Counted from the first letter of the stretch, positions 9,267-20,079 are shown. The stretch is 25,717 nt of DNA from Entrophospora sp. SA101 (GCA_958430865.1 CAUDNR010000461.1:5455-31171), one strand, 5' to 3'. The notes: generated by a model from the sequence alone, not told the origin. Program-made: numbers and translations.

Positions 9267-10852
9267 GGTAGTAGGTAGTATTGAATGATGATAATATAAA
9301 AACCAATAATTTTGCGTTTTTAAATATTTCAATTTATTATCATTACTGCATTTTCCAAGTATGTAAAAAATTTATTCCTAGACAAACAAGTTTCAGCAAT
9401 TAATGTACATAAAAATAATTTATAAAAAAAAAAAATCTTTATAAAAATATATTAAATAACATTTCAAAAAAAATTAATTTCTCAAAGAAACCGGGTATAA
9501 TATTGAATTAATAAAAAAATGTCGTGCCCAAACAATTTATAAGCACAATTCCACGTATTTATAAAACATTTCGCCTTGTAAGAACAACAGCAGTTAGAAC
9601 GATAAAAGGTTTTCAGAAAGATATAGTGGTGTTGAAGAAGGATTATTAAGAAGTGGGCGTCCTAAACTTCGAGTGTTGATCACAAATAATTCCATGAGCA
9701 ACCAACAAAAAATTGTCTTAATTCGTGAAGAAGATGGATTAACAATGAATTGGCCGTTTAAGTTTGATGTGTCAATCTTTACTCTATCAACCAAAGTAAT
9801 ATTATTTTTATTTTCAATACTTGGTACGAATCGATCACTTTGATGCAATTAAAAAAACACTTGAAAAAAATAAATTATGCGTAACTTTCTCTTTAGATTA
9901 AAAAATAGTAGATTTGGAAGTTTTTTTTTTAATTTTTTTTTTTTTTGTAAATAAAAAATTTATACAAGGAATTAGAAAATTATCAAAATAACATATAAAA
10001 ATATCAAGAAAATATAATATATATTATTTATATATTCATATTTATGTTTATATTTATAAAAAATATGTATAAGTTAAATATAAAAGAAAATATAACGTAT
10101 GTTTATGAGTTAATGAGTGTGAGCGTGAGCGAGTGGTTGGATAGGTGGTTTGGTAGGTGGGTGAATAAATGGTTGGTTGAGGGTGGATGGAATGAAGTGT
10201 GTGTGATGTTTTGATGGTATGTATAAAAGGAATTGGTAGGAAAAAAGAGAGAAGTTGTTATTGGAGAAGTCAGGTAAAAGAAAGAGAATTGCTTTATATA
10301 TATATAAATACAAAAATGTGAAGAAAAAAAAAATCTAATAAATATATTTTGAAAACCCTGCTTTATATCAATAATAAATTAGGGAAGAATGCAAATGTGT
10401 GTTATGAAGTTTTTATATGAAATGACGTGTAAATGCAATTGTATATATATCTAATAAATAAATGACATGTACACGAAATGTATATAATGTTATATATATA
10501 TTCTATATATGTATATGAAAATTATGCTGTAAATGCTAATATAAAAATGCTAATGTGATTTATATAAAAATGCTAATTGTGATGAATAAAATGCAGGTTT
10601 TCAAAAAAATATATATATGTGTAAGAATGCATCAATATCTAAACAAAAGGAATTCATGATAACTTTATACAAATGTGAAAATTATATGGAAAAATGAAAA
10701 TGCATGTATATATAACAAAAAAATGTGATAGGTTATAATGGATTGATTATGTGGATGTTTGTTTGTTTGGCTACCATAAATCCCGTTTTTAAATTGAAGA
10801 TAAAAAATCATTTTTTTCTCCACGTTAATCTTTTTTTTTTGTTGTTGTTATT
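9267..10852. other. Convergent intergenic region; ambiguous open frames and a G-rich tract
   Basis: This lies between two genes that converge, so it contains both 3' UTRs. At 9594-9848 the minus strand has an 84-codon frame, while the plus strand at about 9604-9840 is also open (RFSERYSGVEEGLLRSGRP..., QKIVLIREEDGLTMNWPFKF). The plus frame looks slightly more protein-like but has a stop directly upstream and no recognised family. From 10108 to 10265 the plus strand is strongly G/T-rich and C-poor (GGTTGG, GGTGGG words), a strand-asymmetric tract about 600 nt downstream of the RING gene stop. 10290-10720 is AT-rich with TATATA runs and repeated ATGCTAAT words. Confidence 0.4.
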
Positions 10853-12373
10853 TTACACTATACGATTTAAATTGTCAAAACTATTAGTTCGATTTTCAGA
10901 CCGACTGGATCTAAAAGCAACAGGTGGGACATCTTGAATGGCAAAGAGATTGCTGCCAGTTGGACGAGTACGTGATTGTGATTCACGTTGTGTGGAAGCA
11001 CCATAACCACAAAATTCTAAGAAGCTAGTTAATTTTGAAGGGTTGCTTTCATTTGTGCTACGACGACGATTATTTGAATTGTGGTAAATATTGTCGAGTC
11101 TGGAATGAACTTCTACAGTTTTCACAAATCTCTTTTCACGCTTTTGTGCAATTTCTGGTGGTGTAGCATCTTTTTTACAAAGAGGACATAATGATGATTT
11201 TGTTGTGAGCCATTTATCTATTATTATTTAAAAATATTATTATTATTATTATTAGTGAAAATCAATTTAAATATAATGACGACGACGACGACGACGATGA
11301 TGAAATACTTACCAACGCAGTCTACATGATACAAATGGGAGCAAGATGGTAATTGTCTTAATGTTTCACCTTCAGTAAAGTCTTCCAAACAAATAGGACA
11401 TACATCATTGGAGGAACCGTCTTCTGTTAACAGTGATAATCTACGAACACTTCCAGGAGTTGATTCAGTTTTTGAGTCGCTCTTTTTGGTATGGAGGTCT
11501 TTTGAATAGGAAATTGTAGGGAATGATTTGACTACTGATGATTCTAATTTGAATGAATCTAATTTACTAGAAATATTTGATTCATGTTGAGCCATCATTG
11601 CATCACGTTCATAGCGACGAAGTTGATATAAGCGACAATGAATCAAAACTAAAAAAATTTTTTTTTGTTATTTTTAATTAATTATTTTTAAATAATTAAT
11701 ATATTATATATATAATGAATTATTATTTACCTGATATCAAAAATGAAATAGCAAGTAAAGAACCAATTACAATGATTGCGATTTGCCAACCACTGCCAAA
11801 ACCGCCTTGTGACGATGCGTCGATTATAATACGAATCATTCTAAATCCTTTATCAGTTGCAGGTTCTTTTGCCAATGTCGTAACAGTACTGGATAAATTT
11901 TCTCCTGATTCACGGTCAACTTTATAGAATGGAATTTTAATTGTATCATCAATGACGATATCTGAAGATGTAGCAGCAGCATCATATACAATTGCTCCAA
12001 TTGCACCAAATTTTTGTACATTAACAAATTGTTGTAGATCTGGACAGGCGGCACTGCGTTTGATAACTGCTATTGCTTGGTTGATTAATTTAGAAGGTAT
12101 ATTTGAAGGTATGATTGTTGTAAAGTCTGAGCATGGGTTATCAACAGTGAAAAGAATTCCTTTGGCGCTACTTTCTAGACTTGGTGTTTTATCAACTTTT
12201 TCAGCAGTAATTTCAACAGATTTACCTTTTTCTATATTACTGAGACCGGTTTGAGTGTCACTAACAAAAATTGTGTCCTGATGTAAATTTGCTTGAACAT
12301 TATTAAAACAGAATAATATGAACAAAAGAAGAAGTGGAAAGGTTCTTTTAATAGTTGGCGTAATGCGAGTCAT
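10853..12373 (-). CDS. PA-TM-RING E3 ubiquitin ligase (RNF13/GRAIL/RMR type), three exons
   Basis: Exons 12373-11731, 11648-11313 and 11217-10853 total 1344 nt, giving 447 aa with matching phases and GT-AG introns (GTAAAT..TTTAG, GTAAGT..AATAG). The N-terminus MTRITPTIKRTFPLLLLFIL begins a signal peptide (about 1-28). A lumenal region (about 60-180) has protease-associated domain character, including GAIGAIVYDAAA. A single transmembrane helix covers about 196-214 (WQIAIIVIGSLLAISFLIS). The cytosolic part has a RING-H2 finger with C298, C301, C317, H319, H322, C325, C337 and C340, followed by DATPPEIAQKREKRFVKTVE. This layout is that of endosomal, Golgi or vacuolar membrane ligases that ubiquitinate membrane cargo. 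The Ser/Arg-rich tail has no recognised domain. Intron 2 contains a GAC microsatellite (about 11277-11296) close to the donor. Start choice is the first ATG in front of the signal peptide. Confidence 0.9.
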
Positions 12374-12539
12374 TTTATTATTATTTCACAAAAGCAAAAA
12401 AATTTGGTATATATGTTTATGTTAATGAAATGTGTTGAACTATACACGCCAGCGTGAAATATGATATGATTGTGTGTATAGTACAAAAAAAAAAAGATAT
12501 AGGATGAAAATATTTATATATATATTTATAGGAAATTTT

Positions 12540-12640
12540 GTGAGGAGGATAAAATGATGGATGAATGAGAAAGAAAGGATGAAAGAAAGGGATGAAGGGA
12601 CAAGGAAAAAAAAAAGAAAGAATGTTTTGTTTGGAAGTTT
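12540..12640 (-). promoter_or_regulatory. Pyrimidine-rich tract upstream of the RING gene
   Basis: On the sense (minus) strand this is a CT-rich run of about 100 nt, roughly 170-270 nt upstream of the ATG at 12373. The plus strand reads GAAAGAAAGGATGAAAGAAA and similar. CT-rich tracts near transcription starts are common in fungal promoters, so it may mark the core promoter. It could equally be simple-sequence DNA. Confidence 0.3.
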
Positions 12641-14907
12641 AAAAAAGTGAGACTAAAATTGTTTTTTAAAGCTTTTATTTATATTGTGCGTTAATAAACT
12701 CAAAAAGTCCTTAAATCTAAACTACCAAAAATTTACCCTGATTCTCCAATAACGTTTAAAATGAAAAAAAAGCACTTTTTTATGAAAGTTGAAAAAAGAA
12801 AGACAAAAAAATCGTGCCTCTTTATATATAATTTTATACAAAAATAACTTGTTAACTGGTTTTAGAAATATCGCAATTAGAAGATTGGAAAAAAAGAGCC
12901 TTGTTTACTAGATTGGAGTAGCATGTTTTATTATATATGTAAATTATTGAAAATCCCTCGCATTTTTTATAAATTAGAAATTGGTGAACCAAATAAAAAT
13001 GCGTGCATTGTTACATTTTATAAATTTATATGTACTAATGATGGGGCGTTACACCATCACTCATATTTTTAAAGTGGTAAAAGGCTAAAAATTTGTCCAC
13101 ATTGGGATGAAAATTCCACATTAACCAATTAATAATGACTGAATGAAGAAGATCTAACACAACATTGTCGAACCAATTTATAAAATAAAAAGACGACTAA
13201 ACCTATTATTTATGCAAGTTAAATTTTGTGTTATTGTATTAATATGTTGAAACAAACGGCCATCGTAAATCATAAAATTAAATAATCTTAATTTATGATA
13301 TATTTTCTCCATCGAACAATACTAAAATCAATGCTAATTGATCGTTAATTAAATCATATTTTTTTACAAAGAACCTATCAAATTTTGTTTGTTCCTTTTT
13401 TCAAAACAGTCTTAGAATGTTGTTGTTACTGTTTTTTTTTTGTGATGATGTTAGTTCATCGACATTTCTGCAAGTTTTGATCTACACTTGTTGCTTCAAT
13501 TAAAGCTTTGGTTGATCTGATAATTTATTAACGTAACAGTTAAAATTAATTACAAATTACCAAATTTAGAAGACAGGCTCAAAAAAATTTTTAAGCATTA
13601 TGATACAAAAACAAATTTAGAAATTAATATCAATATTAATATTAAATAATTATCCGAAAATTACGATCGCTCCCTTTACTTACTATTCCTGTAAACCAAA
13701 GAAAGATCTACGTCTCTTTGTCCTTTGTACTTGCTTATAAACAAATACGCGGGAAAGATACTGTGATAAGCAGTAATATTAACATTATTAGTATGAATTC
13801 AACCATATGCATTAGTGTGAAAAGGAAATCAAGATTCAATACTGAAACAGTCAGTGTAGTGAGGCTCACAAGTACCAACTGTAAAAATAAAAAATATTCC
13901 ATTTTTGAATAACTAATATATACATATATATATGTATCAGCCATCATAATCTCAATGTTTTCTTAATAACCATGACCTTTAACTTGAAGGCCTCGAACCA
14001 GAAAAAAATAAATGCAAGGAATATTATAGTAATAAAAAAAAGCACATTTATATTACAATATTGTTACGGATGCTATAATTCAGAAAAAAGTTTTATTGCT
14101 TTATGTATTTTAAATAACAAATAAAGCTATTAATATTTAATTAATACGTTCAAAAAATAACCATTATATTACTCTGTTTGCAATTTTGATAAAATCTATT
14201 TTTATTTATTTTAAACTTCAATACTAATAAACAGTAAAATAATTTTTATTTTATTTTTCCCGACTTAATTAAATACTAATAATACTATATAATAGTATTA
14301 GTGATTTATTTCGCGTAATTATTTATTCAAAACATATTCAACAAAATCATGATCTCATCATAATAAATAGTACTAAATGATTATATGTATGGATTTATTA
14401 ATAACACTAATATTATATATGACTTTGTAATTTAATTAATTTAATTTTTTTTCGTTGATTTTATTTTTATAATAGAAAAAATTTCAAATGCTAAAAACTC
14501 CCAAAACACCCAAAAGTACAATTTTTTAAAGGAAATATATGATTAATATTAATCAAGTATTATTTATTGCAAATAAGATCGATAAAATCCAGGTCCGATT
14601 ATTGATTATTGTATTGCGAGTTTGGCATATTCTTGCAATGCATGAATTAATTAATAAAAAATATTTAATAATTGTTGTAAAGGTGGAAAAGATTTTCAAT
14701 ACTTAGACTATCAATTTCAACGATAATGACGAGGAAAATAGTTTTATTATTATAGCAGCAAAGAAGTTGATGGTGAAGTTGATGGTGAGGAAAATGGAAA
14801 AGATAGCGGCAAGTGCTTCAGATTTAAAAAAATTCACGGTGAAAAAAATTTAAAAATGTGAATTGCCCAAGAACAAAGTAAAAATCTGTTATTTAGGAAT
14901 AAAAAAT
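12641..14907. other. No gene seen
   Basis: This is very AT-rich DNA. Open frames at 13718-13912 (plus) and 13735-13947 (minus) overlap each other and resemble no family. A near-palindrome lies at about 14285-14313 (ACTAATAATACTATATAATA, then its near inverse). Around 14750-14820 a short repeat-containing stretch reads EVDGEVDGEENGKDSGK on plus, which may be the far end of the remnant that follows. Confidence 0.4.
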
Positions 14908-15302
14908 TTCAAGTGCAAATATCCTGGATGCACTTAAAGCATTCTATCTAAATTTAATAGTGATATGATCTGATCTGTTTGGAGCCTTGATCACAACACA
15001 CAAGATCTCGCCTTGGAATAAAATTGCTATCTAGTTCCTTAAAGATCATTGAAATGAAATAATAAAGCTTTGGAAGTATCAGATTTAATTAAATTTTCCT
15101 TTCAGATCCGGAATCAACGTCTAGACTCTGGGAGATTACCAAGAATCTCTTTAAAAGAGCCCAAATGCAACAAGAAAAATTTATGACCGCAAACATTTGG
15201 CGTGAACTGGGTTGTTTAATAAAAGGTCTGCATGAGTCTGCTAGGCCTGATAAGCTTGCTTGCCAGCTCACTAGTTACTCACGTGAGAAACTTAAATTTT
15301 AA
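14908..15302 (+). pseudogene. Possible decayed gene: C2H2 finger stub plus an unrecognised exon
   Basis: At 14908 the plus strand reads FKCKYPGCT and then TAA; removing one base restores KAFYLNL, so the region looks like the first half of a C2H2 finger (C-x4-C..F) broken by a single-base insertion. No zinc-binding histidines remain visible. About 140 nt on, after a pyrimidine-rich acceptor (TTTCCTTTCAG, ending 15105), a 65-codon frame (15106-15302) reads DPESTSRLWEITKNLFKRAQ, then MQQEKFMTANIWRELGCLIK, then a short tail to TAA. The composition and splice site suggest a true former exon, but I do not recognise it. Whether the two pieces belong together is inference. The minus-strand frame 15089-15271 is a shadow. 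Confidence 0.3.
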
Positions 15303-15833
15303 TCTCTCATTAACCCGAAGGAAAGATTAAATTTTATATTCACCAAAAATCTGAAATTTCTTGGTTATACAATCATAATAATAATAATAATAATAAAGAT
15401 AAATTTGGATCTTTAAATGGTCCCATGGATGACGAAGGAGGAAATCCTCGGTTGAATTTTGCTAAAGATTGATCAATGAATGAATTCAAATTAATTAAGT
15501 GAATAAATTATATTAACGCTTTTAGTCTTTTTAAAAGTAGAATAAATTCGCGAGTTCTATGATTCATAATTTGTTTAACTTGTCAAAATAATAAATGAAA
15601 AAGCAATAAAGCAATTATTTTTTTTTGGAGGTGATTTTACAAATTGTACATAATTTTTTATTTGTTTTTATTTGGTAATTTGATCTATGTTAAAAAATGA
15701 GCTGGTCTTGGGACCGGTCTTTTAAAGACCTAGTTAATATTATTATACATTTTATTCTTAAGAAATAAATTAAAAAAAAAGATCAAAAGATAAATCAATA
15801 TAATGAATAGATTTATAGTGAATATTAAATTAA
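15303..15833. other. No gene seen; small palindromes
   Basis: AT-rich spacer with an ATA/AAT microsatellite near 15375-15395. Two adjacent hairpins occur near 15705-15732: GGTCTTGGGACC, and GGTCTTTTAAAGACC (7-bp arms). Their position next to the 3' end of the kinase remnant may be coincidental. Confidence 0.4.
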
Positions 15834-17318
15834 TCAATCATCAATTGATAATTCATCAACCTTATCAATTTTCTCAATACCTTTTCCTTTACTATTATTA
15901 TTAGAATCTAATGTTTATTGATTAATATTAAATCGGAATAAAAAATATTGTTAGTAATAATAATTTCTCAATTAATAATGAATTTTTATTCGCCTTTGTT
16001 AAAATCAACTTTAGAGTTAAAATCAAGATCATTTAATGAATTATCATTACTTGTTAAACTTTTGGATTTAGCAATCTCTTCATCCAATATTCTACTTGTG
16101 TGGCATGCATCTGGATGTGATTTGTGTGATTGTTGCAAAGCACTATCACCACTAATAGTAGCATTATTATTATTATTAATTCTCCCATGTTTATTTTCAG
16201 CAAATACCAGAAACTCTCTAATGGTTGGTCTTTTAGATGGACTCACATCCCAACGCCTTTGCATCATTTGTACACAACCATAAGGCATTTTAGTAATATT
16301 GGTGGTCGCAAACCTTCTGCACATATATCAAAAATTAAATGATGATGATTATGAGCTCTATTGTTAAATGGTGGATGACCTGCAAATATTTCCCATATTA
16401 ACATCCCAACACTATAAATATCAGATTCTTTTGTGTTCTTTTTGCCTCTAAGTTACTTGGGTGCAACATATGATACAATTCTATAGACTTTATTTGAAAA
16501 CTTTTCATCAACTGGTCCACATAATCCTAAATCTGTAATATAACAATAACTTCTTTGCATAAGTATATTACCACCATGTAAATCACAATGAATTAAATAT
16601 TTTTCATGTATATGACATAATGCATTTAAAGGTAGTAATTCTGTCTTTTAATGCAAATTACTCCTTAAATTTTTTTCTAGATAATAATTTAAACTATTGC
16701 ATAATTTCCATTATCTGGAAATTTAGTCATACAATAGCATTGAACAATAGTGGTTTTTAATTTTACAATAATTCACTGCCTGAAAATAAATATAAAATCA
16801 ATTAGTATTATGCAATAAGTATCATTTATTTTTGTTTTTAATGATAACTACTAACCTCATCAAAAAACCTTTTCCTGGATTATTTGAATCATTTAAACTT
16901 TTTAATACTACCTTTTGCTTTTCATAATAATTAAATTCTTTTTTAATTTCATCATAATCATCAATGCTTTCTCTTATCCATCTAGCAGCATAAATTGAAC
17001 TAAATCCACCTTATGCCAACTTTTTTATATCTTCAAATTGCTCAAAAGGTATCAATTTCTAAAATATGGTTTGGCAGAGATGATTTCATTTGACATTGTT
17101 GAATAAAGTCATCAATTATATTATTCCCAGATGTCCAAGACCAATACTCTTTTTCATTTCCAGAAAGCTCCTTATTTTTTTTTGACCAATGAAAAAATTT
17201 TTTTTCTACTTTCTTTATCAAAATTAACTACTGCATTATTTCTTGTTTCATTGTCAGTTTTAAATACAAATCCCTTTCTTTCTGGTGGTATTGATAATAA
17301 TAAATCAATATATGACAT
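15834..17318 (-). pseudogene. Protein kinase pseudogene (TKL-like, Glomeromycotina type)
   Basis: On the minus strand an ATG at 17318 opens MSYIDLLLSIPPERKGFVFK. A poly-A frameshift follows near 17174, then NKELSGNEKEYWSWTSGNN and WIPFEQFEDIKKLA. Kinase landmarks follow in order: a Gly-loop GGFSSIYAARW, with a TAA at 17013-17011 where Glu or Asp would be expected; the beta-3 strand VVLKSLN (about 16900); the catalytic loop HCDLHGGNIL (Asp at 16584-16582); DLG at about 16533; APK then TAA (16455-16453) then LRGK; SDIYSVGMLIWEIFAGHPPF; ICAEGLRPPI; a frameshift near 16300; and RRWDVSPSKRPTIREF. After an Asn- and Ser-rich tail, a last exon (about 15909-15834) reads KGKGIEKIDKVDELSIDD. At least two stops and two frameshifts argue for a pseudogene. 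The retained HxDLHxxN and DLG indicate an ancestor with an active site. Confidence 0.75.
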
Positions 17319-17556
17319 TATATAAAATAAAATGTTTTTATAAAATTGAAAATTTGACTTGGTTGATTTAATGATTTTTTTGTTTTGGGGGATAACACTA
17401 ACTCTTTATTCATAATTTCTTTTTGGGGAGGATTTATTGATGATAACTCAGATTTTTATTGTTATTAAATAAATAGTTTATTTGATTACCTTTAAAATTC
17501 TCATTGATAAAGAATTTAATAGAATTGAAAATAAAACTTACATTATTTAAAGAATA
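17319..17556. other. No gene seen
   Basis: AT-rich spacer between two decayed minus-strand genes. No motif or repeat was recognised. Confidence 0.35.
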
Positions 17557-18370
17557 ACTTCATCTAGTGATTCAAAATTAAAACTCACAAAACCTATACC
17601 TAAACCTGTCTTATGTAAAGATTCTACATACCAATATTGACCAGCCTATGTGTATTCCAAACTCAGTCACTAACAGTTTTATTCTGTTATGTATTTATTA
17701 TTATGCATAGTTAACTTAAGTCAAAATCAAGAAAAATCATCATGTACATGTGTTTCAAATTCAGACATTAAAGTCAGAGTCACTAATTACTTTTTTATCA
17801 GATGAAAGCATATTGCTTGTTGAAAAATCACTCTGGCCTTAATTGTAGTCATGATGACCTGCCTAGAGGAGAATCTTGTTGTTGAGATTATTATTGTTAT
17901 TACTGATTTTGTTATTACTGTTGTTAAAGTTCTTATTGAAATCAATAATGCTGAAATTATTGCCATTCTTATGATTATTTTTGTTCCTATTGTAGGACTT
18001 AATTAATCACTATAGAATTTATTTCTATAAGTATTATCACCATTATTATTACCACTATTATTATTGCCAATGCCATTATTAGTGTTAGTGTTATTGTTAG
18101 AGTCAAAGTTTTGTCTTTATTGTTAAACAATGCATATCATTATTTCTGGTGCTAATTACTTTTTGGTTTGGATAGTGGTGGTTCTTCAATCACCCTTCTA
18201 TTGGGGCTGGTCTTGTGTTGTTAGCTCTCCTACAAGTGTGTATGCTAAGCCCAATTGTTTTACACAGCTCATACCCACGTATAAAACATTGATGTTGTTG
18301 TTGTTAATGGTATTCTCACCTCCTTGTGTGTTACTACCAGAATTAATGTTAAATGAATTTATTGATCAGG
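17557..18370 (-). pseudogene. Decayed Asn-rich gene with RRM-like RNP1 motif
   Basis: Minus-strand frames give an Asn-rich region in several pieces: INSGSNTQGGENTINNNN with INVLYVGMSCVKQLG; then DSNNNTNTNNGIGNNNSG and NKFYSD before a stop; then NRNKNNHKNGNNFSIIDFNK and NNSNNKISNNNNNLNNK before a stop. Further on, VTEFGIHIG and, after a shift, YVESLHKTGLGIGFVSFNFE and SLDEVIL to TAA. The GIGFVSF core matches the RNP1 signature of RNA-recognition motifs and VTEFG resembles the preceding helix end, so an RRM protein with an Asn-rich disordered region is the best reading. At least four stops or frameshifts show decay. The Asn runs alone would be weak evidence because ATT/GTT repeats occur in AT-rich DNA. 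Confidence 0.4.
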
Positions 18371-19186
18371 ATAGTGAAGAAAACCTATATATTACTATAT
18401 AGGGCATAATGCAACAAAACCAGAAAGTGAACATCGGTATTGCCAAAAATTTCAGGGATCACAATCATCACAATTAGTTTTATAATAATAATGTCCATTT
18501 GTTAAGTGATATATAGAACTGCCCCTATTACTATATAAGAACAATTAATATGAAGCTAGTCCTACCATGGAACCTAAGAATTATAGTACTATTAGAAGTA
18601 TTTTGAAAAAATTACTCCTTATATTTTCAAAATAAATGATAAACACTTGAATTTTTATCCAAGAAAAAAGGGATTAAATATGATAATTAATATTATTAAT
18701 TCATTCTGTTTTTTTTTGTTTCTTCACAAATAAGCAATTATTCCCATAAACAAGACTGTTGTTGTTCCTGCTAAAAAAATTCAAAAAAAATATTACTATT
18801 GGCTGTTTATTAGTAAATAAGACTTCATTATCAATCAGTAATTAATGTTTGGTCAGGTGATTTTTCACTGCTTTTAAATTATTATATTATAGTTTTTTAA
18901 AAAAAAATTCTGTCAATAATATTTGTGTATCAATCATACATGTTTTGGTTAAATCGCAATATTTGGAGATGTTGTGGATGAATTATATTATCAATATCAG
19001 CATTATTAGTTATTAAAATAGATATATAGCCTTGCCTAATTCATTGTCAAGTATATAGATTTTTTTTACTTTTTTATTTATTGTCAGAAACTAATTAAAG
19101 ATGCATTATTTATTTTTCAATTATTTTTTTTTCTTCTGCTTCCTTTATCCTATAAGTGGTTATTTAACCAACCATTTCTTTTGCAA
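18371..19186. other. No gene seen
   Basis: AT-rich DNA without recognised coding blocks. It lies between the Asn-rich remnant and the hairpin at 19187-19298. Confidence 0.35.
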
Positions 19187-19298
19187 ATGGTGGTGTATAG
19201 ATGCTGTCTGTAAATGACTTTAAGTGTTCTGTAATATGACAACTCTTATTCTGTAAAAATTGTAAATATTTACAGACAGCATCATTATGGTGGTGTAT
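19187..19298. repeat. Hairpin with perfect 15-bp arms flanked by 12-bp direct repeats
   Basis: ATGCTGTCTGTAAAT at 19201-19215 is exactly inverted as ATTTACAGACAGCAT at 19268-19282, leaving a 52-nt loop. Outside the arms, ATGGTGGTGTAT occurs at 19187-19198 and again at 19287-19298, exactly 100 bp apart. The combination resembles a small mobile unit with target duplication, although the direct repeats do not abut the arms symmetrically (2 bp on one side, 4 bp on the other). A 75-codon minus-strand frame crosses it and is probably not a gene. Confidence 0.6.
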
Positions 19299-19345
19299 TT
19301 TGATCATCATCATTGATAAGTTACCAAATATTACATTCATTATAT

Positions 19346-19770
19346 GGTTGGCTTGGTCTAAAGACCCCCTATTGCTGCGCCATGCGACCAAATTTCAAAA
19401 TAGCAATTTTGTGATTCGTTCAAAAATGTAATAAAATTTTTCAAAAAATAGGACTTTGCATGATCTTAGTTTTCTTACTGCCAAATTTAGATACGATAGT
19501 CAATAGCTAGTCTAAATTTGGTAATATTTTTCCTAAATTTAGAAATGATTATAGTGGACAAATTCCTCGCGAGCATAGTAAAGTGCATGTTTTAAAAAAG
19601 AATAGAACTCTACAACAAATATTTTTTTTGAGAAAATCTCTCTATTACATTAAAACTAAAGTCATATTCTATCAACTAATAGAGCTATTTTTTTAAATGG
19701 TAGGACAGAAAGTGACTTCTATACTTTTAAAATTTGCCCAAAATTTAGGAGGTCTTTAGACCAAGCCAAC
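19346..19770. mobile_element. 425-bp MITE-like element with ~20-bp inverted ends
   Basis: The left end reads GGTTGGCTTGGTCTAAAGAC and the right end, inverted, reads GTTGGCTTGGTCTAAAGAC; the match continues through the next base, then CCCCTA versus CTCCTA. TATAT lies immediately outside both ends (19341-19345 and 19771-19775), a possible target duplication, although in AT-rich DNA it could be TA alone. The interior is non-coding and contains a perfect 11-bp hairpin (CCAAATTTAGA, inverse at about 19511-19521) and further TAAATTTAG words. No transposase is present. The superfamily is not clear from the ends. Confidence 0.65.
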
Positions 19771-19886
19771 TATATTACAATTTTGAAATATTATTGACTA
19801 CAAAATTATAAAAAATTGATCAAGTATTCAAACAGTAACATATATATACATATACATACTCACCCTTAACTGAATTAGTAACAATT

Positions 19887-20079
19887 AAGGTTGTGGGCGA
19901 AACCTTCTCAGCAATTGCTGAAAACTATATTAAATCTTATCAAAAATCCTGTTGAAACTATGCCAAAATGGCGAAACCTCAAAATGTGAAACTCTGCTGA
20001 AACTCTAATAAACAATTAATGTGTAACCTACTGAAACCCTGCTGATTGATTTCTGGAGGAGTTTTGGCAAGCAACCTTA
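19887..20079. mobile_element. ~193-bp MITE-like element with AAGGTTG ends
   Basis: The left end (TA)AGGTTGTGGGCGAAACC and the inverted right end (TA)AGGTTGCTTGCCAAAAC share the first 8 bases and most of the next 15. TA at each side could be the target duplication. The interior repeats GAAACY and GCTGAAACT words many times (about 19909-20040). No coding capacity is present. The ends have diverged, so this copy is older than the one at 23211-23379. Confidence 0.45.

Noticed and set aside
10110..10313. 67-aa minus-strand ORF rich in Pro, His and Thr.
   Set aside because: It is the translation of a C/A-rich low-complexity tract in the 3' flank of the RING gene and resembles no protein family.
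13035..13075. GTTACACCATCACTCATATTTT near 13050 as a transposon terminus.
   Set aside because: No inverse partner end or target duplication was found in the surrounding sequence.
13718..13947. Overlapping plus and minus frames (64 and 70 codons).
   Set aside because: Neither has recognisable motifs, splice signals or a neighbouring coding block.
18130..18402. 90-codon plus-strand ORF.
   Set aside because: It is the shadow of the Asn-rich minus-strand remnant; its hydrophobic content is the complement of AAT/AAC codons.
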